A DNA stretch of 64,000 nt, taken from contig NC_081415.1 in the NCBI RefSeq assembly GCF_030272615.1, forward strand, positions 420,228,257-420,292,256, read 5' to 3'. Positions 11,834 through 23,127 of this stretch are shown here, in pieces. The notes beneath the pieces are model-generated. The model saw only the letters and a program-made list of their open reading frames with translations, searched no databases and was not told the origin of the DNA. The DNA is from Cryptomeria japonica (taxonomy: Eukaryota; Streptophyta; Pinopsida; Cupressales; Cupressaceae). Position 1 is the stretch's first letter. Every line of letters starts with the position of its first letter. The translations under genes were made by a program, and so were the position numbers.

Positions 11834-12063
11834 CTATTCCGTGTATTCTGAAATGTGTCTTCCAAGTCAACATCTTCAGGACCATCCTTGTCTGGAGTCC
11901 ATGGTTTCAACTCTCTCTCTCCCTCAATCTGATGAACATGCGCTATAAAGGAATCTGTAACAATTTCATGCCTATTATCACGTGCACGACCAATTCCTGC
12001 TCCATCTCCATTAAGTGGAATATCCTGCCTCAGAAGAATAAATTTTAGCTTATTTTCTTGCAT
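11834..12063 (-). CDS. Ataxin-2-like exon, start of LsmAD
   Basis: The acceptor is GTTGTAG at 12066-12064 and the donor GTGATT begins at 11833. The exon encodes a variable linker (GIGRARDNRHEIVTDSFI) and the LsmAD lead-in ELKPWTPDKDGPEDVDLEDTF. The next exon was not found in the window. Confidence 0.8.
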
Positions 12064-12905
12064 CTACAACCAGAGTTACATAATAAAATAAATGATGCCT
12101 TATTATGTGCCCATTAGACATTGCCCTGGATTCCTACTCTCATAAGATGAGAAGCATTCTATGAACCTTGGCAATGACTTGAACAAGATCATTTGCAAAG
12201 ATCACCAATTCCTTTGCAGGAGCCCTTTTTGTAGAATCTTTGAATGCGTCCTTTGTTGCTCCCTTAACATTTCCATCCTTTGTGCGCCGGGCCATCTTTA
12301 ATATAATTCCTGTCCAACCAGCACAGACCAAAAATGGAAGATTGACATAATAGAGAAATTGGGCAAACAAACAGAAAGACCAAAATCAACAAATATGTAA
12401 AAGCAAACAAACAAAAACAAAATTTACATTTCAGTTCAAATGAATTCCTAACATGCAAAACATATTCAGACTACTTGATTTCAAGAAAAATCCACAAGCA
12501 AGGGAATGGCATTAAAGACAAACCATAGTCCTTCCCAGTATTTGCTGTGTAAAATATCCCAGAGTAAATAGACCCATCTTTCACCTGGACTTCAACAGGC
12601 TGACCAATCAGAAGCATTGTAGAAAATATAAAGCGATCATGCTGAATCCTTTCAGATTCTCCAACCTTGCTTCCACTTACTGACCCTTCCCATTGTAGCC
12701 TAGCATTCTCCCCATGGCTAGCATTGTCACTGTTCAAATTGTTGAAAATGCTACGGCCTCCAACCGTGCTACCAGAAATGTTGGATCCAGACCTTGCAGG
12801 ATACACCATCTTATCCGAGCGACTGCCAATATCTTTGTCTGGTCGTCGACGACCAGAACCATTAGCAGTGGGAGGCCTATAGTGCATTGCCTGTTTTTGA
12901 CTCAT
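11834..12905 (-). CDS. Ataxin-2-like protein (CID3/CID4 family), first three coding exons
   Basis: Three minus-strand exons join in frame: 12905-12524, 12309-12167 and 12063-11834, all with GT...AG introns (phases worked out by hand). The product starts MSQKQAMHYRPP and carries the NGxGRRR motif typical of plant ataxin-2 N-termini. An Sm-like domain follows at about residues 90-175 (RFIFSTMLLIGQPVEVQVKD, TGKDYG|IILKMARRTKDG, KELVIFANDLVQVIAK), then the start of LsmAD (ELKPWTPDKDG). Known relatives bind poly(A)-binding protein through PAM2 motifs and act in mRNA stability and RNA granules. The window holds about 252 residues; the rest of LsmAD and PAM2 is missing to the left. One usually conserved tryptophan near the end of exon 3 is arginine (NTRNR). 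Exon 1 probably has a non-coding part and an acceptor near 12937. Confidence 0.85.
12167..12309 (-). CDS. Ataxin-2-like exon, Sm-like domain second half
   Basis: This 143-nt exon begins after an ACAG acceptor and ends at GCCAAG before a GTTCAT donor. It completes the Sm-like fold (IILKMARRTKDG ... LVIFANDLVQVIAK). Splicing from the previous exon splits the glycine codon of DYG and restores the frame exactly. Confidence 0.85.
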
Positions 12906-12936
12906 ACTTACGGTCAGGGTCCAATACAACCAAGAG
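12524..12936 (-). CDS. Ataxin-2-like exon with start codon (coding 12905-12524)
   Basis: The ATG at 12905-12903 is preferred because MSQKQA aligns with the short Met-x-x-Gln-Gln-Ala start of plant CID3/CID4 proteins. A pyrimidine tract followed by GACAG lies just upstream on the minus strand, so the exon likely begins at 12936 with about 30 nt of 5' UTR. It ends at ...GACTATG with a GTTTGT donor at 12523. Confidence 0.75.
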
Positions 12937-13930
12937 CTGTCTCTTCAACAAATGATGAAAAAAAATACAACTTTAGCTCCAATTTGCTTAAAACATTGAC
13001 AAGGTAATAAGTCAGAATACAGGTGATACTTTATTGAACAAGTATGTCATGAAAGGCAAACAGTAAGCATGGATTCAAAAGGAAAAATAAATCACAGAGA
13101 AATGTTGAAAAATTATTTCTCATTGAAAAAATATCTAAGTGAGCTCGCTTACCAATTGAACCTTTTGTTCTAATAACATAAAAACATGCAACTTAAATGA
13201 TTGTTTCTTTCATCTATAATAAGCAGATTATACACTTATTTTTAATGTGTGACTCAAACTTGACTCCCATATGGAAAAGAATATGATTTATATGTTCCAT
13301 GAATATTTTCAAACAAATTGCACAAAACACATAACTTCTTGAAACAAATTACATGCAAACAGATTCACAGCATCAGAAAGTACCTACATGTAAATTCTAC
13401 AAGTAATTAAACATTTGAGCAATGTGCAATTTTCCTGAAACAAATTTCAAAACCAATTATTGGCTGCTAGAATTTTGTTTTATTCAAAGCATGCAAACAG
13501 CATATGTTTTTTATACAGTCCTGCAAATGATCAGATACTTATATTGCATTCCAGCATAAAGTAAGCAAAAGAGAGAAAATTTCCATATTGACTGTAGGTA
13601 CACTTGAGCACAAAATAGGCAAAGTAGCCATGCATGGTGTTGTCCTCATTTTTGTTTTCAAAAATGATGGATAATTACATTAAAAAAATTGTCAAAAAAT
13701 GAAAATTTTATTCTATGGCACGCTTCCCAATGCAGAATTTCGCCTTACCCTTGGACTGGACTAATCCTCAGTCCATCCTCAAACCACGTTTCAAATTTCA
13801 TCACATTCTGAGTTCGTTTGCTATGTTTTTCCTTCAATTTCAGGTTTTTTCTCCCTGACTGCAGGTGGGAAATTTTCCTTAAGTTGCAAGTTTTATGTTT
13901 TCCTTTGTTTTAATGTCGTAGAGAAATTTT

Positions 13931-15251
13931 AAGTTAATTACAAGTGCACTTTATGAAAAATTTTACTTGTAACTTACTTTTTATTTCCCCCTTGTTGCTT
14001 TTTGGCTTTTAAGTCATTGTAGGAACTTTTTAGACAAATTACAAGTGAACTTTAAATTATAAAGTTTAAATAAAACTTGTAATTCATTTAAAAAGTTCCA
14101 CTTAAGTGATTTTAAGTTATGGTAGGGGTTTTTCTCTTCCATTAGAAAGTTTTATAAAGTCACTTTAAGTTGTAATAGGGATCTTATTTCCCTATTACAA
14201 GTTTTATTTTTAAGTTATTTTTGTGACTTGTAAAAGGAATTTTATTTTCCCTTTACTAGTCTTTTGTTGAGTTGTTTAAAACTTGTAAAGGGAGTTTTAT
14301 TTCCCTTTTACATGCATTTTAAACTTCTTGTTTGCTCTCACAAACCCGATTTTGCCTTATGCATGAAAAAGTGAACAATTTTAACTTGCAAATAGGTGAA
14401 AGAAACCCGATTTCTTTTGTTCTATGCATTTTAAATTTGTCATTTCTCCTCAAGAACCTGACTAGAAATATTGGAGGATTTTGTTGAAGATTTCCACCGA
14501 TTTTTGTGGAGAGATTCAAGGAAGGAGAAGGCGTTTTGGATTCCTTGCTATTTTCATGCATTTTCCAACTCCTTTCATGCCATTTGGAGGACGTTATTGC
14601 TGGTTTTGTGGCCTTCAAACAGCAAACACGTGTTTGTAGAATACCACGATTTTTTTAATGCAAATGCAACGAATCTTCCTTCTTCCAAATCGTTTTTGCT
14701 TGTCTTGCCTAGGCGTGGAGGTTGGATGTCTTTCTTGACCGATTCTTCATGCTTTTGATGAGCGTTGTGATACATATGGCGTTTTGGCAAAAACATGGCT
14801 AGAGTTTGGAGTGTGGTTTGATGTCTATTTAAGAGTTTCAATCTTCTCTTTCAAGGATTGTTTCTTGCTTCTTGGAGGACGTTTTGATTGATCAAGGTAT
14901 GTTCTTTTCCTTTCTTCTTTGTTTTCATTTTTTAGTTTGTTTTAGTTTCCTTGGTCAATTTGTATATATGTTAGTTTTGTTAGTTCTTGCCTAAAATCGG
15001 TTTTGTGAAAGATTTTCCCCTTTGTTCCAAGTTTGCAAAGCAATTTGTGAATTGCATTGTCTTTCCCCATTTTCCCTCTTTACTTGCATTCGGGATTTAA
15101 AAACCCGATTGCAAGTGAGATGAAATTAGTTGATCTACCCCTTTGGTTGAAAAATATTAACCATCTTTTGTTGAAATTTCAAGTTTCAAAGTTGGAAAAA
15201 TGCTTTAACTTTCAAAATCGGGTTTTTAAAACTTGATTACAAGTTGAAAGC
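13931..15251 (+). repeat. Array of imperfect palindromes in element A
   Basis: Stem-loops follow one another. The clearest are 13931-13975 (stem AAGTTAATTACAAGT with TTACTTGTAACTT), a large nested one at 14021-14099 (outer GGAACTTTTTA with AAAAAGTTCC, inner AATTACAAGTGAACTTTA with a near complement), 14170-14200 (TTGTAATAGGGA with TCCCTATTACAA, perfect 12-bp stem), 14226-14260, 14281-14313 (TGTAAAGGGA with TCCCTTTTACA), 15082-15116 (ACTTGCATTCGGG with CCCGATTGCAAGT) and 15210-15251. Stem sequences differ between units while pairing is kept. The motif acttgtaa recurs. Confidence 0.75.
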
Positions 15252-16243
15252 TCTTCCCATTTTCATAAAGATGATCTTCCCAAAATCTTTTCATTTTCAC
15301 TCATATTCATTGCCATCATTCGTACATACCATTCCCACTATTTCATCCACTCATTTCACACCTTCATTCATTTTTCCCATTTAAAGTCTTCACTTGCAGT
15401 CAGCCATCCAGAACCCGAAATTGGTCCAAAATGCACTCAAAAAACACTTGAAAATGAGTTTTAAAGGTCCAATTACAAGTGCAAACTTGTAGTTACCCAT
15501 TACACATTTGAAGTTGCATGTTTGTTCTCCACAATTGCAAGTTAATGCTCTTGTTTTTCCCACATGTAATGCAACTTCCAAAACCCGAAATTCACTTTTG
15601 AGCCCATTTTTGCATCAGTTTATCCCTTCCCTTGTCAGTTCGGTTTGCACACACGATCTATCAAATCAATGGATTAAGGCATGGGCCTTATTTTGCAAGC
15701 AGATTTCAAGATTGGAGGATGATACAAAGAAGAGATACAACAACAATTCATGGTTGAGAGCATAGAATGCTTTCAAAACAGAGATGATCATGACATGAAA
15801 AGAGGAAGGCATCCCTTTCCCTCCTGAAAAGCCAGTACTAACCCAAGCAAGAAGATAAGGTTGAAGTTCGTTGGCCAAGGACACAAAGATCATTAAGGAT
15901 GCAAATTCCCGTTCCAATTCAAAATGTCTTCACCAATCCAGAATACTTCAAGTTCTAGCATCCTGAAGCAGCATGAAGATCATCACAAACAAAGGATGAT
16001 GCAGTTGGAATCGTGTCTTTGGACACTTAGATTAATTATGCATTTGTAATTTTGTTTTGACAAGTTACATGTAATGTCAAAAATTGTAATTGCGAGTGTC
16101 ACTTTACTTGCACTTTTGTAGTTACATGTAAAGCAACTACAACTTGAGTTCAATTAGGATTGTAGTTGGAATAAGTCATGGTGGTTGAGAGAATTTCTCA
16201 AGTTAGTTAGGATCATCCCACCTTTTTCTCAAGGCTCCTCTAC

Positions 16244-16250
16244 TATAAAT
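16244..16250 (+). promoter_or_regulatory. TATA box of element A
   Basis: TATAAAT sits in ctctactataaatacttgag, followed about 30 nt later by a probable start area and then the agactttg-rich R-U5-like part. The equivalent place in element B holds TATATATA at 51379-51386. Confidence 0.6.
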
Positions 16251-17093
16251 ACTTGAGGGGGTCTATTGTAATAAATATCTTTTGGCAATGCAACAAAATT
16301 TTGCCAGTTTGTATGTGCACTCTAAGACTTTGAGCTTAACTGTAAATCAAATTGCTTTCAATAAAAGAGGCAAGTTGTGTTGAGACTTTGTGCCAATTCA
16401 AGTTGTTATGTGACAACATTTTCTGGAGTTGATTGTGATTTTTGTTCTATTGTGAAAGAGGGATTCAAATTCAATCTTGTAGACTTTGAGCTGCTAATTG
16501 TACTTAGAGTTATATGTTTGGTTTTCGAATTTGGTCTTGCAAACTTTGAGTTGCTTATCATATTTGAAGCTAGTGTGGAAAGCTCAAGAGGGAAGATAGC
16601 TTGTAGACTTTGTGCTACTTCTATTTTTAAGACTTGTGCATAAGAGGTGAAGTGCAACATGTACTTAGACTTTGAGCTCCTACATACTGTGTTTGGTTAC
16701 TAGAAAATCATCTACAAAGGTTGATAGGACAATAGAAGTGTTGAAGACTTTGTGCTTTTGTTTCTGTTTTCTCGTCCCAGAGAAGTGATGGAGGTCTTTG
16801 TGCCTTTATGGAAACTTTGCTTCCCTTTATGTTCCAAAAATCCTACAAAAAAGTCTCATTTTTATATTTGTTGTTATTTATTTCCAATTGCTATTACTTT
16901 TCTATGAAGAGAAAAGAGTATAGTTTTTCTTGAAAGAAGAGAAAAGACTGTTGTCCCATCCATATTAGATTAGTTTAGTTTGTAGATAGGGGGAGCCTTC
17001 CCTAAATTAGGAGAATATCATACTCACACACTGTGGCTGAAACCACAATTTTGCACATCCCCCAGGTGTACAAAATTTTCAACCAGCACATGG

Positions 17094-20000
17094 GATCACT
17101 CCTTGAAATATCATAATATTCATCCTATCCTTGTGTTTTGAAAACAAAAGAGAGTTACAATTATGAATCTCTAGATTTGTTGAGTCTGTACCACTCAGTA
17201 GTTATTGGATATACCCAAGTCAGGTTATTTTTCTGTCACACTTGCCAATATGGATATCAAGATTAGTTAAATTCATAAAACTACATTAAAAAGCAAAAGC
17301 AATTTTCACAAATAATCACCACTTACCATATCTTGACACTGGAAGTCTTCGTTTCGTTAACAAGGCAAAAGCAGATCCTTGCTGCTTTATGTCACAAAAC
17401 TTTTGAGTCTATGACAAGGCATTTATTGTTCTAGAAATTTAAAGATTTCCAAGGAGGCATTAGCATTGTCATTATTGCAATGAAGAGAGTTATTGGACAA
17501 GTCAAAACATTAGATCACACAAATGATAATAATCCTGCCAATGGAGTCAAGGCAGAATTCCTAGCCTCACCCAATTTTTTTGATTTTATATTATTGTGCA
17601 AATAAAGTCTTGCAAAGTCAGTGATGATTGCATTCATTTAATGTTGTTTTGGCTATCATATTCTTTTGTACATTGTTAGTAAACAGATTTGTCTTTATAA
17701 GATTTAATTGAATCTTAACTCCATTTGCCCACCAAAATAAAGACAAATCCCACCAACAGTTGGAGAGATCACCATTGCATTGGTGATCTTCCTCTACATT
17801 TGAGAGGGGCAGCTCCCTCGTAAGATATAATTTGATTTTCTGGGGTATGCTTTTAACCAGAAAGCAAAAAAGGCAAACTACCATTTTTGCATAGCCATGG
17901 CACAAATGCGCATGGAATTTTAGTGTAAAGAGAACAAAGAAGACAACACACAAATCATCTCCTTAGAATTCACAAGTGATAACGAGGAGAATAAACAGTA
18001 ATTTCCCTTAAAGTAATATGAACAAATCAAGACTCACAGATCTAGTAATAAACATATTCATAATCTGATCATAACAGAGAAAAACATCAAAGACTAATTG
18101 CAAAGACACATGGGAAAATGACAATCTAAAGGAAATGGAAATGGAAACAAAGAATCAAAGACATCTCCTTTATTTCTTTGATGAAAACCAAGCTCACAGA
18201 CTCAACCTCCCTGTACAAAAGATTATGTTTCAATAGAAATCACACTGCTGCTCCCCTTTCCTGAAACATAAGATGCCCTCCTTCTGATCGAGTCTCACTC
18301 ATATGTCAGAAAAATATTCTCTTTAATCTGACTTGGCAGTGAGTTCGAAATTAGATGTTGGGCTTTCTTATGGTTTTGATGACCATTTCGGACTACGGTG
18401 GCATTTTTGATACTATTTGTAAGTACTTTAACTTTGTTCACCTTTCCTTCGTATGGAGTGTAAGCTTAATAGAGGTTGCGACAACTACTGTGGAGCTCAA
18501 CAAAGAAAGTTTTACATGAATGCTCTAATGACATTTAACCCTTGCGTTTATTCATATTTGAAACATAGTGTCGGGTTTCGCTTCATGTTGGCTGGTTGAA
18601 TACACTATGTCTCTGCAGACATCACAGAGCAGCTGAAACCTTTCTTTAATCACTTGTTTGTTCTAAGTGGAGGACATACTTCCATGCACATTTTCACCAG
18701 AAGAAGATGAGACTTTGTACAGGTTTCAAAAAATAATTGAATATCACATGTAATAGTTTACTATAGAAGTATACATATTCTCCTTGACTTTTAAATTGAT
18801 TTCTCACTGAGTCTCCAAGGGGCCGGTACAATCTCCCTGTCAACTTTCTTCAGCATAAGCAAATTCCATTATCCCTTCAATAGATCTAAAAAAATTGGTG
18901 AAGCATGAAATGATATAAGGAGGTAAAAAGTTCGAAATTTTCTAGGATCAAATCTGTGAGCAACATGCATGACATCATTTTAATGCCACTAGTAGTTGTG
19001 TGACTCTGACAAGAACTTGATGTTCTGAGCACATTTATTGGACATTAACAGATTAAAAGTCAAGCTAAGTGAAACTAAAATAATTATTTTAACATCTCGA
19101 GAAGATGAGCCCTATAGTTAATCACATCAACAAAGTAAACATTATCAAAAAAATGACCTCTTAGACTTACTTTGGAACTCTTAACCTCTTATACTCACTC
19201 TAGAGCTCTCTTAATTGGATCCTCCTTCAACATGTTTTCAGCTTCAAAGATGAGTTTAAAGCTAAGGGTCTACTCTTCATATGTTACACACACATCACAA
19301 CAAGTTTTCAATCCTTCCATGCTCCAGTTACTCCAGCTTTACTTTAATAGTGTCAGGTTTGAGGATTCCAGCAATATCATTCAAAATTGAGCACAAATTG
19401 AAAGAATGTAACCTCAACCCACACAAATAAAATAGTTTCATAACATGTTATTCTAGTTCTTCATACATTTCATATCACCTCTTCCATATTTCATGTGGTC
19501 AACTGTTATTGTTGTCCTATTTGGCAGCTGTCCTCTTCTATTTATCGTAGCCACATTTTATGGGACCATTGTTCTTTAGAAGCTTTAGTTCATAACAACC
19601 ATGCCCATTTGACCAAAAACATGTATAATATTCAAATGAAGCTAGCTAGTTAAAAGGCAAGTTACAACTGCTACACTCTAACTACCACTTTACTTTGCAG
19701 TCTGATTTTCATTTTAGACAATTTAGAGGAAATCTTACACATAGATTCATTATTTATCCCCCATATCTGAGAGAAACACATGCAAGGATATTCCAGAGAA
19801 GATATCAAAAGCATATTTGAATATTAGCTTAAGCTACATTGATACAGATAAGCCTTTTATCAGAAAACCTCCCTAATTACTTCACTTCATATCTACAGGT
19901 AGAGAGGGGACTAAACAACTCAACATACAACAGTTTTTATCCTGTTGACAAAGACTTCCTCTAGACCAATTACAACTTTGCTCTCATCACTCCAAGTTGA

Positions 20001-20742
20001 GACTCTTTGTATCCTTTCTGCATACCAACAGTGTTGAAAACTCTGCAACATGGAACAAGAAACAAAGCATCATTCAATCTTTAAGAGTCAGATCTATTGA
20101 GATATTTGAGTTGAATATAACTGTCCCTTCAGAGGTAGAAAGGAATCTTTATCGCTCTAATAGCTTATAAAGATCAAACTGCATAACAATCTCCTTTTAA
20201 GAGTAATCTCATTGCACGAGGAGATTTTCACAAATCTACACACAAAGTGACAAATCCCAACCATTGACCATCTGATTGCTTCTTTCTTTCAACATTTTAA
20301 AAGGGTAATCATCAACATGATAAAGCTGCTCAGCAAATTTTGTACACAAAAATCCAGTAATTGTCTCATCAATTTATTTTTTCAAGCCTTCAAGAGCATC
20401 AATTCATAAGAGATCTGATCACCAGCACTTGCATATTAATTCAGTTTCCAAAAGCCCACACAGAGACTTCAGTTCATGACACTTCCAACCTCAGATGTTA
20501 ATAACTCGCAGCAATGTCTACAAGAAACACTAACATAAAGTCATCTTCTTCCACCTCTAAGGTTCTCATCCTCATTAGTATTCTTTGAACAGCACAACAA
20601 AATAATGTTCCTCCAGGTATTAATATCTGATGTACATTTATGTTATCAGTTATTCTTATACCTTTGATTAAAAAAATACCCTAGTTAATGCCATTTTACA
20701 CATTGCTAAAGTATACTTTAAATCTGTATTATCAAGGGGAAC
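17094..20742. other. Non-coding intronic sequence
   Basis: About 3.6 kb of AT-rich sequence without recognised coding regions or TE termini. The open segment at 17618-17953 on the minus strand is cysteine-, histidine- and leucine-rich and matches nothing I know. A slightly more complex patch at 18300-18700 may be an old retroelement piece but has no diagnostic motif. Confidence 0.5.
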
Positions 20743-21413
20743 TGTAATGTCCCCTATTGGGATCTTCCTATATTTTGCCCTAGAATCACAAATTCGGTAG
20801 ATAAGGAATGAAGTATATTTAGAAATGCACAATTGCCCACTTTAATCTTGATCAAGTTAGTTATCATTTCTAATATCCAATGAGAGATTGAAAGACATAA
20901 TCAATAATATTATAAGAAGAATCCTAATCCTTGCATCACCATTGCCAATTACATAATGTGCATGTGGGATTCAATTAAGACTTTCCCTAACAACCAATCC
21001 ACACTATGGAGTCCCTCAGAAAATCATATAAGGTGCCTTGAGCCTATCCCTTCCCATCAAGCCCAAGAGCACAGAATGAACACCCAGTCATTCGGCCTCC
21101 GGGCCCCACCCAGGGTTGGCGTACTTGATGGCACTCAGTACTGCTGCCTCCTTTCATGATATTTCATTCTCCCCTCCATAATGGGATGGTTGGTTGGATA
21201 AATTATTAAAGAAATCCTTATTATAATTTATTATGCATGTATACAATAATAGCAAGATTGAAAATCCAAAGACAAAAAATAATGTGATTTTTGAGTGGTT
21301 CACGTTAGAAAAGCACCCACATTTGACAAATCAAAATGGACAAAAAATAATATATAGATATATATATATAAGAAGCAATATGTTGATTACTTATCATTCC
21401 TAAATATTATTAA
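20743..21413 (+). mobile_element. Partial LTR beginning TGTAATGTCCCC
   Basis: The sequence TGTAATGTCCCC at 20743 is identical over its first 12 bases to the solo LTR at 9192, then diverges, so it is a related but distinct subfamily. A CG-richer patch follows at 21085-21150. No GGGACATTACA end was found, either before the copia element that begins at 21414 or after that element ends at 26433. The LTR is probably truncated, and the copia element may have inserted into it. Confidence 0.5.
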
Positions 21414-22175
21414 TGTTGATGATAGAATAGCTATGGTCAGAATCTATTAGGACCGACAGAGACAACGTAATTGTCTAATTGGCCTATCGGCCTTAGACAA
21501 TTACGTATGCCAGCTATTAAAGAAAACCGATATTAAATGCCTAATATATTAAACAATATTAAAATCGATATTATTTAAATATAATCAATATGAATAACAT
21601 TAGCAAATGATTGCTGTCGATATGTATAATCGACTATCGATATCTATATTACATTATCGATCTTTATTATCACCGTATTGTCTAATTATCGGTGAAGTGT
21701 GTTATTGCACATAACTGATTATGTTTAAAATTGGTTTAGTTATAAATACCGATTACATTAATGTATCGGTTTGCCTCCAAAGGTATCATGTCCCTACGTG
21801 CAGAGTCACGACCTCGGGTATCATATATCATACAATGCAATTCCTTTGGGAGGAATATATTTAGGATACGATAAGGCAGAGATATAATAATCAGACAGCG
21901 ATATATACATGATACGATAAGGCGGAGATATAATCAGCAGCTAGCAATAAATACACTGTTCGTATAGAGAACTATAAGCAATAAAAGGTGGATACATATA
22001 CAGCAGTCTTTGACATATACACATTCAGTTTGTGATATTCACTTGCAGTGAATTCGATATACATTCTGCAGATTGGATCTCCATCATATATAGTTTGAAT
22101 TGACATCAAACGGAGATTAAAGTTCAAATAAAATTTAAAATTACCTACCTATTATAATCTGATCAAAACTTAACA
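21414..22175 (+). repeat. 5' LTR of the copia element (762 bp)
   Basis: TG...CA termini. A near-perfect hairpin lies close to the start at 21466-21505: a 13-bp stem (CGTAATTGTCTAA with TTAGACAATTACG) enclosing a GGCC-tatc-GGCC inner stem. The same place in the 3' LTR carries changes that break part of the stem. Confidence 0.93.
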
Positions 22176-22187
22176 TGGTATCAGAGC
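22176..22187 (+). other. Primer-binding site, initiator Met-tRNA type
   Basis: TGGTATCAGAGC directly follows the CA end of the 5' LTR. This is the standard copia primer site complementary to the 3' end of initiator methionine tRNA. Confidence 0.92.
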
Positions 22188-22277
22188 CAACACAAGAAAA
22201 AGATCAGATCAGATTTATATAGGCGAGACTATTCTCTATATATCCTTGAATTCTTCTACTCCCTTCTATACATCAAA

Positions 22278-23127
22278 ATGGTGAATGGTGTTAGATTTCA
22301 GGATTGACTTAAAGGAGCATTAAACTTCGTATCTTGGAAGTTTAGAGTTATGCTTTCCTTGGGGTAAAATGAATTAGACGAATTCATGAAAGATGTCGTG
22401 CCGGAACCAAAAGAAGAGGATGAGAAGCTTCAATGAAAGAGAAAGAACAACAAAGCAATGAAAATGTTGGTTGACTCTGTGAAAGATCATATTGTACCAA
22501 TTATCTCAAAATTGGAAACGGCCTATGACATGTTCAAATCATTAGAAAGTATGTATGAGATAAATAACACTAGTAGACCTCTTGCATTAAAGCAACAGCT
22601 CCATCATGTAAAAATGATCAAGGGCGAATCTATCACCTCATACTTCATGAGGATAACAGAACAAAGAGACCAGCTCTCCACCATTGGTCACACAATTGAA
22701 AGTAAAGAGTCCCATGTTGGCCCTCAATGGTCTCCGTTCTTCTTGGGAATCATTCATTCAAGGGTTAAGTGCATGATCTAAACTTCCTAAGTTTGATCAA
22801 TTGAAGACAGACTGCATTCAAGAAGAGTCAAGATTGGCTACAAGAGGTATTGGTCAAAGCTCCACAAATGAAGATATTCATGTTCTTGCCGCACACTCCT
22901 CAAAGAAGAAGGGTAAGAAAGGACACTCCAAAAGAAAGAAAGATGAGGAATCAAATGGTGCTCCTACGCACAAAAGAAGGAAGGACATTTCAGAAATCCA
23001 ATGCTTTAGATGTGACAAATATGGTCACTACGCAATGAAATGTCCAACCAGGACTATGCCTCAAGCCTCCATTGCAGATGTTGGGGAGACTATTCCACAA
23101 AAGGATTCAGATGGATTCATATTCTGA
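22278..23127 (+). pseudogene. Copia gag with CCHC zinc knuckle, nearly complete
   Basis: The start MVNGVRFQD at 22278 is followed by nonsense codons, then an open stretch from 22458 that reads like the copia gag core: AYDMFKSLESMYEI, ALKQQLHHVKMIKGESITSY and MRITEQRDQL. After one frame shift near 22780 the product continues to a lysine-rich stretch and a zinc knuckle, CFRCDKYGHYAMKC, the C-x2-C-x4-H-x4-C pattern. It ends at 23127, where protease should follow but does not. Known gag proteins form the particle around the RNA. At least three disabling changes are visible. Confidence 0.85.

Larger units (their letters stand above)
13638..17088 (+). mobile_element. Element A: 3.45-kb TG...CA unit, possibly a giant solo LTR
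   Basis: The unit starts TGTTGTCCTCATTTTTG and ends TTTTCAACCAGCA. It is flanked on both sides by CATGG (13633-13637 and 17089-17093), a perfect 5-bp target duplication. No LTR pair exists inside it. Its last kilobase matches the last part of element B (52761 and upstream): repeated agactttgtgct motifs, a ggagg(a/t)ctttg(t/c)gcctttatgg block, a gggggagccttccct block and the terminal tacaaaattttcaacca. A TATA box lies at 16244-16250, which would leave 2.6 kb of U3-like sequence upstream, rich in hairpins. No coding domain was found inside. The simplest reading is a solo LTR of a giant-LTR family. Confidence 0.7.

Noticed and set aside
17618..17953. Minus-strand ORF of 111 codons in an intronic gap
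   Set aside because: Composition is cysteine/leucine/phenylalanine-rich as expected by chance in this sequence; no neighbours or motifs support a gene.
21355..21372. Possible TATA-box promoter in an atatata run
   Set aside because: It is a simple TA microsatellite just outside the copia 5' LTR, with no downstream transcript signal.
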